A stretch of 5,235 bases of DNA. It comes from JAGMES01 sp023128035. GTDB taxonomy: Bacteria; Bacillota; Halanaerobiia; DY22613. Positions 1 through 4,137 of the stretch are shown in pieces (positions within the stretch are counted from its first letter, which is position 1; the number at the start of each line of letters is the position of its first letter). Below the pieces are notes generated by a model that saw nothing but the letters and a program-made list of their open reading frames with translations, was not told the origin of the DNA and searched no databases. The position numbers and the translations under genes were made by a program. The DNA lies in the NCBI GenBank assembly GCA_030627905.1, contig DAOVRZ010000181.1, positions 1 through 5,235 of the forward strand. The letters run 5' to 3'.

Positions 1-285
1 GATAATCTGAGAGGCTTTCAGTGCCAGTTGCCTGATCACACCAAACTGTTTTTTTTCAATAATCTTGAACTTGAGACTCGCCGGGACAATCGGAAGATCC
101 TCCAAACGCCAATACTTATATCGTTCATCTAATTCCTTGGGTTCTTTTAAGGTGATCAGATGACCATAGGCCCAGGTGATCCAATACCCATTGCCCTCTA
201 GATATCCATCTTTTTTACCCTTAACCCCCAGAACGGAAGCAAGACTTCGAGCTACAGATGGTTTTTCTGCTACGATAAGAATCAT
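1..285 (-). CDS. topB: Type IA DNA topoisomerase (topoisomerase III-like), N-terminal part
   Basis: These are the first 95 codons of a minus-strand gene whose remainder lies beyond the left edge. The protein starts MILIVAEKPSVARSLASVLG, the hallmark of the TOPRIM domain of type IA topoisomerases; the Glu at residue 7 is the position of the conserved catalytic/metal-related glutamate. The motif WAYGHL at about residues 38-43 is the usual second TOPRIM landmark. Such enzymes cut and pass single DNA strands to relax or decatenate DNA. The start is ATG at 283-285, with a good AGGAG ribosome binding site (294-298 in complement) 8 nt upstream. Chromosomal topB and copies carried by integrative elements start alike, so either is possible. 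The codons here are richer in G and C than in the rest of the window, suggesting a different history from the toxin and IS region. Family assignment is firm; the topB subgroup is inferred because only the N-terminus is visible. Confidence 0.9.
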   Translation of the reverse strand, partial: MILIVAEKPSVARSLASVLGVKGKKDGYLEGNGYWITWAYGHLITLKEPKELDERYKYWRLEDLPIVPASLKFKIIEKKQFGVIRQLALKASQII

Positions 286-300
286 ATAATCAACTCCTGT

Positions 301-361
301 TGTCTGAATCGAACAGACATTCTCTTTAAATTAAATAGATTCTTCATCGAGAACGTAGTTC
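301..361 (-). promoter_or_regulatory. Palindrome cluster upstream of the topoisomerase gene
   Basis: The leader of the topoisomerase gene carries two short dyads. TGTCTG at 301-306 pairs with CAGACA at 314-319, a 6-bp stem with a 7-nt loop. GAAC-GTA-GTTC lies at 351-361. The stretch CGAACAGACATTCT (310-323) matches 12 of 14 positions of the Bacillus-type LexA box CGAACRNRYGTTCG. These could be operator sites or a leader hairpin, but no convincing -35/-10 pair was found beside them and the role is unproven. Confidence 0.25.
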
Positions 362-382
362 CTGCTTAAATAGATATTTTAG

Positions 383-646
383 TCATAGTCGACGTTGCCA
401 TTTCTGAAACTTCTTTGTTGAGTTACTTATTTTGAAATAGATCCTCCATCCACGAATAACAGGATTCAGTTCTTTTTCCACCTGCATTAATAATTTTTCT
501 TTCTTTTTTAGATGAACAAAATTACTCGCTTCAACAATTGTAGATTTCCCAGCATTATTTCGACCTACAATTATTGTATTTTCTTTTAAAGGAATAGTAT
601 GACGTGCAAAACAACGAAAATTGCAAAGTTTTAATTTTGTAAGCAT
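383..646 (-). pseudogene. Chimeric remnant: OLD/RecF-like ATPase start joined to group II intron maturase tail
   Basis: This 87-residue frame is built from two unrelated gene pieces. Residues 1-40 read like the start of an OLD-family/AAA ATPase: the strand LTKLKLCNFRCF, then a Walker A P-loop GRNNAGKST at residues 28-36. Family members are several hundred residues long and need Walker B and, for OLD nucleases, a TOPRIM domain; all are absent. From about residue 54 the sequence switches to VEKELNPVIRGWRIYF, then SNSTKKFQKWQRRL, which matches the C-terminal GIIM (maturase) domain of group II intron reverse transcriptases. The seam falls between residues 40 and 54, around 485-527. A weak AAGG element lies 11 nt before the ATG, so it might be translated, but neither parent activity can survive. 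After the stop the same frame reads on as LKYLFKQEL, perhaps more decayed maturase. No intron domain V was recognised downstream. OLD-type ATPases occur in anti-phage systems, but nothing here shows a working one. Confidence 0.7.
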
Positions 647-907
647 TTTTTCACTAACCTTGTTTACTTAATTTTTATATTTATCTTTACATGGCACCGT
701 CACGGTAGAAACACCGATCACTCGATGCCCCCCACACAGATCCATAATCAACCGACATAGACCTAGTCACGTTTTTCTTATGAACTTCGACTTTTCCACC
801 ATTTCGCAGAACATGATTGCAATAGCCGACTTAATTCATTGTCATGATGGTTATTGCGATCATGTTAGAAGATGTAGGCGTACATGCTTGTCTAACTAAA
901 ACCTCAA
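647..907. other. Segment without a convincing gene, downstream of the orphan toxin tip
   Basis: No intact coding region was found on either strand. On the minus strand one frame reads about 23 codons, meets a TGA, and continues for about 31 codons (ending STVTVPCKDKYKN) to a TAA 30-40 nt before the start of the chimeric frame at 646. It resembles no family I recognise and has no ribosome binding site. By position, this is where the immunity gene of the displaced toxin tip would be expected, so a decayed immunity gene is possible but unproven. The segment also contains the long hairpin at 811-866 and an 11-bp ACCGT-C-ACGGT dyad near 697-707. Confidence 0.4.
811..866 (+). repeat. Long inverted repeat, 16-bp stem with 24-nt loop
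   Basis: AACATGATTGCAATAG (811-826) pairs with TTATTGCGATCATGTT (851-866). Read as plus-strand RNA all 16 positions pair, two of them as G-U wobbles; read as minus-strand RNA these two become A-C mismatches. There is no T run after it, so it is not an ordinary intrinsic terminator. It could be the end of a small mobile element or a structured RNA. No recognised transposase or ncRNA family accompanies it. Confidence 0.5.
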
Positions 908-946
908 TTAAATTTCATTCGCAATATGAGCTAAAGCAATAGTTAA
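908..946 (-). pseudogene. C-terminal end of the orphan Rhs toxin tip (left of IS1380)
   Basis: This piece encodes LTIALAHIANEI followed by a TAA stop at 908-910. It is the last part of the broken reading frame whose other part lies at 2588-2772. Joining the two through a single copy of TTAA gives ACC TTA ACT ATT, an uninterrupted frame reading EIAEITLTIALAHIANEI-stop. The hydrophobic run LTIALAHI could be a buried strand or helix; it is too short to call a membrane segment. Its membership in the tip rests on this frame continuity and on the target duplication. Confidence 0.7.
943..946. repeat. TTAA target-site duplication, left copy
   Basis: TTAA stands immediately outside the left end of the IS1380 element and recurs at 2588-2591 outside the right end. 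Four base pairs is the duplication length known for the IS1380 family. That merging the two copies heals the interrupted minus-strand frame supports this placement. Confidence 0.8.
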
Positions 947-947
947 T

Positions 948-960
948 CCCGAATTATTCA
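948..960 (+). repeat. IS1380 left terminal inverted repeat
   Basis: CCCGAATTATTCA matches the complement of 2574-2586 at all 13 positions. Beyond it the match continues only at scattered positions (962 pairs, 961 and 963 do not). Confidence 0.85.
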
Positions 961-1021
961 CGTAACAGTATAAAAACCGCCATATACAGCTAAAATCAAA
1001 TACTTAGCCTATAAGAATCTT

Positions 1022-1036
1022 TCACCCATTGGGTGA
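1022..1036. repeat. Subterminal palindrome in the IS1380 left end
   Basis: TCACCCATTGGGTGA is a perfect 7-bp dyad around a single central base, about 100 bp before the transposase start. It may be a transposase or regulator binding site or a transcription block inside the element's end. No copy was seen near the right end. Confidence 0.45.
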
Positions 1037-1048
1037 TAAAAAATAAAA

Positions 1049-1120
1049 AGAAAAGAACCCTCAAATCTGATATAATTAAGTGACTAAACAAAATTATCAA
1101 AAGAAAGAGGGCTCTTTTCT
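1049..1120 (+). promoter_or_regulatory. Leader inverted repeat masking the transposase ribosome binding site
   Basis: AGAAAAGAACCCTC (1049-1062) pairs with GAGGGCTCTTTTCT (1107-1120) with one mismatch in 14. The right arm takes in the end of the ribosome binding site AAAGAGG (1104-1110) and runs right up to the ATG at 1121. The element's own promoter lies in the loop, so its transcript would begin after the left arm and leave the site open. RNA reading in from outside would contain both arms and could fold to hide the site. This design, which guards against activation by outside transcription, is known from IS10 and IS50; its operation here is inferred from position. Confidence 0.6.
1068..1076 (+). 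promoter_or_regulatory. Extended -10 promoter of the IS1380 transposase
   Basis: TGATATAAT is a perfect extended -10 element (TGnTATAAT). At 17-bp spacing the -35 position (1048-1053) reads AAGAAA, a poor match, which fits an extended -10 promoter. Transcription would begin near 1082-1084, leaving a leader of about 38 nt before the ATG and excluding the left arm of the hairpin. Confidence 0.6.
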
Positions 1121-2372
1121 ATGACAATTATACAGGTTAAATCACTAAATTTCAATAACAAACTTTCAATAAATTTCGAAGGGGGTAATCTATCTTCCGA
1201 TTCAGGACTTTTAGCTTATAGAAGTTTCGATGAAAAAATTGGATTCAGCAAATTCGTTAAAGAAACTTTTGAAAATGATGAGGTTGTTGAATCGCATTTG
1301 ACTTACAGGAGGGCTGATGTGATTCTGCAAAGAAATTTTAAAGACTGATAGACTCGCTTCACAGCCCACAGTTTCCAGACGAAATAATGAGCTCAATAAA
1401 AGTACTTTTAAGATGATGGAATACATTAATACAGAACTTTTTAATCGTGCTTACAAAATAGAGCATCCTGAATCTATTATTTTTGATCTTGATTCCACAC
1501 ACATCAACACCTATGGAAAACAATATGGTTCCGCTTATAATTTTCATTACAGTTCTACTGGTTTCCACCCACTCATGGTGTTCGATGGACTGACTGGCGA
1601 TCTCATCAAGGCAAAACTTAGAAGTGGCAATGTTTACACCTCCAGGAATGTTACCAGTTTTATGGGTCCTATTCTTGTACGCTATAGAAAAATGCATAAA
1701 AACACCTCTTTGGTTATTCGTGCTGACAGTGGTTTTGCTATGCCAAAGCTTTATGAATAAGCCGAAAAACAGAGCGTTGCATATGCCATTCGATTAAAGG
1801 CAAACGCCACTCTTTCAAAGTTGTCTAAAAAACTCACTGAAGAGTTTTATGATCACTATGGTTCCGATTATACAAAAATGCATACCCTTTACGGTGAATT
1901 TATGTACCGTGCGAAGAGCTGGGATAGGGAGCGCCGAGTCGTTTGCAAAATCCAAAGAAAAACAGATGAACTTCTGCCAAGACATATTATCGTAGTTACT
2001 TCTCTGGAAGCTAGTGCCAAAGATGTTATCAGATTCTATAGCAAACGTGGCACTATGGAAAACTTTATTAAAGAAGCAAAACTTGATTTTGGGATGGATA
2101 CCTTAAGCCATTCTTCTTATATAACAAATGCTAATAGGCTGATGCAGATGGCTTTAGCTTACAACCTAAACAACCTCATGAGACGGTTGTGCTTTTCAGA
2201 AAATGACAAGCCAAAACGAATGCATACGCTAAGAACATTGCTCACGAAAGTGGCTGGTCGCTTTATCTGCTCAGGGAGATATAAAACGTTCAAACTTTGT
2301 AGTAGCTATCCATACAAACGTTTTTTTGTTGATCTGTTTGAACGGATAGAGCTATTGCCCTCGTTTGGATAA
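1121..2372 (+). pseudogene. IS1380-family DDE transposase, broken by deletion/frameshift and nonsense mutation
   Basis: Three parts can be read. Codons from 1121 give MTIIQVKSLNF, then FEGGNLSSDSGLLAYRSFDE, the typical N-terminal GG..SD.GLL..R.FDE signature of the family, ending at LQR near 1333. A deletion of roughly 25-28 codons with a frameshift follows: the first frame stops at 1346-1348, while the second resumes at 1347 with DRLASQPTVSRR. The second part carries the first catalytic Asp (FDLDST, 1491-1493) and the second (IRADSGF, 1725-1727), then meets an in-frame TAA at 1758-1760, plausibly from a TTA leucine codon. The third part, in the same frame, continues AEKQSVAYAIRLKANA and carries the catalytic Glu in Y-x2-R-x3-E form (YSKRGTMENFIKEAK, Glu at 2058-2060). 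The pieces total about 415 residues, near the family's usual length once the missing block is added. Translation would begin at ATG 1121 behind AAAGAGG. All three DDE residues persist, so decay is recent. Confidence 0.9.
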
Positions 2373-2573
2373 CAGTAACGACGTCATTTTTGTAAAATCA
2401 AAATTCAGAAAGCATAACCAAGGGATAGGTCTATACTTTTTTAGGAATAATGGTTCATCTGACTTTCTTTTTTTTGAGAATACATAATGAAAACGAATCC
2501 GTCAAAATAATTTTTACATTTATTTGAACTTAGAGTATGTTAATATGATGTATCCTTTTATTTTTAAGTTTCA
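2373..2573. other. Right noncoding part of the IS1380 element
   Basis: About 200 bp of very AT-rich DNA between the transposase stop and the right inverted repeat. No reading frame with a ribosome binding site and no strong terminator hairpin was seen. It is somewhat long for a family whose transposase gene usually fills the element, but nothing marks it as foreign. Confidence 0.5.
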
Positions 2574-2586
2574 TGAATAATTCGGG
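2574..2586 (-). repeat. IS1380 right terminal inverted repeat
   Basis: TGAATAATTCGGG is the exact complement of the left repeat at 948-960. One unpaired T (2587) separates it from the TTAA duplication. Confidence 0.85.
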
Positions 2587-2587
2587 T

Positions 2588-2591
2588 TTAA
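2588..2591. repeat. TTAA target-site duplication, right copy
   Basis: Matches the TTAA at 943-946. In the minus-strand toxin frame it supplies the leucine codon TTA plus the first base of the next codon. Confidence 0.8.
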
Positions 2592-2734
2592 GGTTATTTC
2601 AGCAATCTCATCTGATTTCTTAAAAATACCTAAATTTCCTCTATTAATCCCACCATACCTAGCTCCAATTATTTCATAGTCTATATAACCAATCGCATCA
2701 CCAGTTAATCGTGTAACATCTCCAACACTCTCAA

Positions 2735-2772
2735 CTACATCATCTACATAACTAACTATTCTCCCAGCATCT
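2735..2772 (-). repeat. 38-bp direct repeat, toxin seam, copy A
   Basis: Identical over 38 bp to 4536-4573; the next base differs at each side. It encodes DAGRIVSYVDDV, immediately before the point where the two toxin tips diverge. The copy ends exactly where the IS66 fragment begins, so the original homology was probably longer. Confidence 0.95.
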
Positions 2773-3417
2773 GGTTATTCGGGATATAATAATATCCCAA
2801 ATGTAACCATAGTAGGATGTTGGGCTCATGCCAGACGAAAATTTAATGATGCTATGAATGCAATACTAGATAAAACCAGTAAAACGTCCCTTGTATCTAA
2901 AGAAGGTTTTGACTATTGCAATAAGCTATTTGAGCTTGAATGTAAACTTGCTCATATGACAAGTGAAGAACGTTATAAGAAGCGTTTAGAACAAAGTAAA
3001 CCTGTTCTTGATGCTCTTTTGGTATGGCTAAATTCTAAAAGTAAGCAGGTGTTACCAAAGAGCGCATTAGGAAAAGCAATAACTTATTGCAAAAATCAGT
3101 GGAATAAACTAGAAGCATTTCTCTTAGATGGGCGACTGGAAATAAGTAATAATCGTGGAGAAAGAGCAATTAAGCCATTTGTAATAGGACGTAAAAATTG
3201 GCTCTTTTCAAATACAGCAAAAGGTGCAACAGCAAGCGCAGTTATTTACAGTATAATTGAAACTGCAAAAACAAATGACCTAAATCCATTTTACTACTTA
3301 ACATATTTATTCGAGCAATTGCCTAACATAGATAGTAATAATTTAGAATTGCTAGATGCTCATCTTCCCTGGTCAACAAGTTTACCAAACAGTTGTAAAA
3401 AACCTCCAAATAAATAA
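2773..3417 (+). pseudogene. IS66-family transposase (TnpC/DDE), C-terminal part
   Basis: The frame is open from the junction at 2773 and gives 214 residues. It begins GYSGYNNIPNVTIVGCWAHA, the well-known block just after the second catalytic Asp of IS66 transposases, but the expected LQTD before it is missing. SNNRGERAIKPFVIGRKNWL holds the catalytic Glu (GER) and the RKNWLFS motif. IYSIIETAKTNDLNPFYYLT and the final DAHLPW match the IS66 C-terminal domain. Full-length family members have roughly 500 or more residues, so about 60% is lost, including both catalytic Asp residues. An internal ATG at 2854 has no clear ribosome binding site and is not a true start. The residual frame itself has no stop or shift, so the truncation is likely not ancient. 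Confidence 0.9.
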
Positions 3418-3421
3418 TGCC

Positions 3422-3454
3422 ATAGCCCCTATCTTATTTAAAGGTGGGGGCTAT
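3422..3454. terminator. Strong hairpin at the IS66 right end
   Basis: ATAGCCCCTATCTT (3422-3435) pairs with AAGGTGGGGGCTAT (3441-3454) over 14 positions including two G-U wobbles, with a 5-nt loop. It begins 4 nt after the transposase stop and is followed by TT and, after the element's end, by a T run (3467-3472). It probably ends transposase transcription and may insulate in both directions. Confidence 0.75.
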
Positions 3455-3465
3455 TTGAAGCTTAC
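3443..3465 (-). repeat. IS66 right terminal inverted repeat
   Basis: In complement the end reads GTAAGCTTCAAATAGCCCCC, starting with the GTAAGC typical of IS66 ends. The partner left end is absent from the window, so its exact length cannot be measured. The 8 bp after it (3466-3473, ATTTTTTA) would be one copy of the target duplication. Confidence 0.65.
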
Positions 3466-3760
3466 ATTTTTTAGCAGTCACCAGAGGATTTATTGCCCAC
3501 GGGCAAAGAATTAAAAAGATTTCCCCCGCAAAGATCTTAAGGAACATCGTAGGATTTGACCCAAAGGGTTTGGTTGATGATTATTGGTAGTTGGCAATGA
3601 TGAAACAAAATCAACGTGCCATAAACAACTATTACTGTTAAGACACGTTGATTTTCATTGAGTTAGACAACAATTTTTAAAGGTAATGTTTAATAAGGAA
3701 ATTGTCCACCACCTTGCTTTTTAGTTATTTTGCGCGGGTGTATAATTATAATAAAAAAAG
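3466..3760. other. Intergenic region between the IS66 end and the immunity gene
   Basis: No gene was found. The first 130 bp hold short dyads (TTGCCC-AC-GGGCAA near 3491-3504, ACCC-AAA-GGGT near 3560-3570) and a plus-strand frame (containing ISPAKILRNIVGFDPKGLV) that has no start, no ribosome binding site and no family I recognise; it may be a gene remnant. The inverted repeat at 3595-3660 lies downstream of the toxin-immunity pair. The last 100 bp are AT-rich and featureless. Confidence 0.4.
3595..3660. repeat. Inverted repeat downstream of the immunity gene, possible terminator
   Basis: AAAATCAACGTG (3607-3618) pairs perfectly with CACGTTGATTTT (3644-3655) around a 25-nt loop. Outside it CAATG (3595-3599) also pairs with CATTG (3656-3660) if a 7-nt bulge is allowed. 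Read on the minus strand it follows the immunity stop by about 100 nt and is followed by TTTTG, so it may end the toxin-immunity transcript; the A/T-rich base would allow either direction. A small mobile repeat is the alternative. Confidence 0.5.
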
Positions 3761-4117
3761 TTAGTTTAATTCATAAATTACATAAACTGTTAATACTCTA
3801 TCTTTATAACGCAACTCAAAAAATTCTACAGGATAAAATTCCTTTTCTTTAATACAATTATTTAGTCGCTCAATAGCATATTCCAACTCATCTGTATCTA
3901 ATTCAATAACAATTACTTCATCTCTTGCAAAAAATATAGAGCTGTCAATTTCATTCTTCAAAAATTTTAACTGTTTTGAAGTTTTATGCTCATCAATTTG
4001 TATTAATAATGCTTTATCGTTTAAAGCTGCTGACAAACTGTTCATTAAACTATTTGCTCCATAATGGTCAAATTTCATAGTAATAGATATCTTACTATCC
4101 TTATTAAATTGTATCAT
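3761..4117 (-). CDS. Putative immunity protein for the Rhs toxin
   Basis: A 118-residue soluble protein with no signal peptide or membrane segment, beginning MIQFNKDSKISITMKFDHYG and ending RYKDRVLTVYVIYELN. I recognise no family. It alternates predicted helix-like stretches (NSLMNSLSAALND, DELEYAIERLNNCIKEKE) with strand-like ones (EVIVIELDTD, LTVYVIYEL), fitting a small alpha/beta protein; the charge is fairly balanced. The ATG at 4115-4117 has a strong AGGAG site (4125-4129 in complement) 7 nt before it, in the 20-bp gap after the Rhs stop, so the two genes are co-transcribed and probably co-translated. Position, size, strand and the strong site are those of an immunity gene that binds and blocks the toxin tip encoded just before it in the cytoplasm. 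That role is inferred from context only. Confidence 0.75.
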   Translation of the reverse strand: MIQFNKDSKISITMKFDHYGANSLMNSLSAALNDKALLIQIDEHKTSKQLKFLKNEIDSSIFFARDEVIVIELDTDELEYAIERLNNCIKEKEFYPVEFFELRYKDRVLTVYVIYELN

Positions 4118-4137
4118 TTATTGTCTCCTCTCACCTT

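Larger units (their letters stand above)
947..2587 (+). mobile_element. IS1380-family insertion sequence, complete ends, inactive transposase
   Basis: The element is 1641 bp long and is bounded by a 13-bp perfect inverted repeat, CCCGAATTATTCA at 948-960 and its complement at 2574-2586, with TTAA duplicated on both sides. One base between each TTAA and the repeat (947 and 2587, both T) does not pair, so the exact outer base may belong to the element as a mismatched end. Inside lies one plus-strand transposase of IS1380 type, broken by a deletion with frameshift and a stop codon. Left noncoding DNA is about 170 bp and right noncoding DNA about 215 bp. The element lies opposite in orientation to the toxin remnant it interrupts. 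It cannot move by itself, but the intact ends could be mobilised by a related transposase elsewhere in the genome. Confidence 0.88.
2588..2772 (-). pseudogene. Orphan (displaced) Rhs toxin tip, 5'-truncated at the seam, right of IS1380
   Basis: The frame begins with the shared seam DAGRIVSYVDDV (complement of 2735-2772) and then departs completely from the intact Rhs protein at 4138-5235: VESVGDVTRLTG, then AIGYIDYEIIGARYGG, then NRGNLGIFKKSDEIAEI. Within this window it lacks any upstream RHS part, because an IS66 fragment begins at 2773. Its end lies beyond the IS1380 element at 908-946. The rebuilt remnant is about 73 residues. It lies downstream of the active toxin and on the same strand, the usual place of displaced C-terminal tips in RHS and CdiA loci, where they act as a reserve that can recombine into the main gene. 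I do not recognise the toxin type. With no start, no RHS core and an insertion inside, it is silent. Confidence 0.75.
2773..3465 (+). mobile_element. IS66-family element, 3' fragment with right end
   Basis: This remnant spans the transposase tail, a terminator and the right inverted end. Read outward in complement from 3465 the sequence begins GTAAGCTTCAAATAGCCCCC; the GTAAGC start is typical of IS66 ends. The left end and the accessory small genes are missing; the element is cut at 2772/2773, directly against the toxin seam repeat. With only one end and no catalytic Asp residues it is immobile. Deletion, or recombination between two element copies or between the element and the toxin locus, could have made this junction. 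Confidence 0.82.

Noticed and set aside
301..319. tRNA gene: the minus strand gives a perfect T-arm (GTCTG-TTCGATT-CAGAC)
   Set aside because: No acceptor stem, anticodon arm or D arm can be built around it. It is at most a tRNA end fragment or a chance hairpin.
383..646. Active anti-phage OLD nuclease (Gabija-like)
   Set aside because: Only the Walker A start is present; Walker B, the TOPRIM nuclease and any helicase partner are missing.
947..1020. Left IS1380 end at the TCACCCATTGGGTGA palindrome
   Set aside because: No matching sequence lies at the right end, whereas the 13-bp repeat at 948-960 has an exact partner and flanking TTAA copies.
1211..1426. Minus-strand open frame of 71 codons inside the IS1380 transposase
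   Set aside because: It is antisense to a clear transposase sequence, has no ribosome binding site and resembles no family.
1359..1697. Minus-strand open frame of 112 codons inside the IS1380 transposase
   Set aside because: It is the antisense shadow of the strand that encodes the FDLDST catalytic block; no start signal.
2854..2856. ATG as the start of the IS66 transposase
   Set aside because: The in-frame upstream codons 2773-2853 encode the conserved GYSGYN and GCWAHARRKF motifs, and no ribosome binding site precedes this ATG.
3730..3750. Plus-strand promoter with TGTATAAT
   Set aside because: No -35 element at proper distance and it points into the antisense side of the immunity gene; the region is simply AT-rich.
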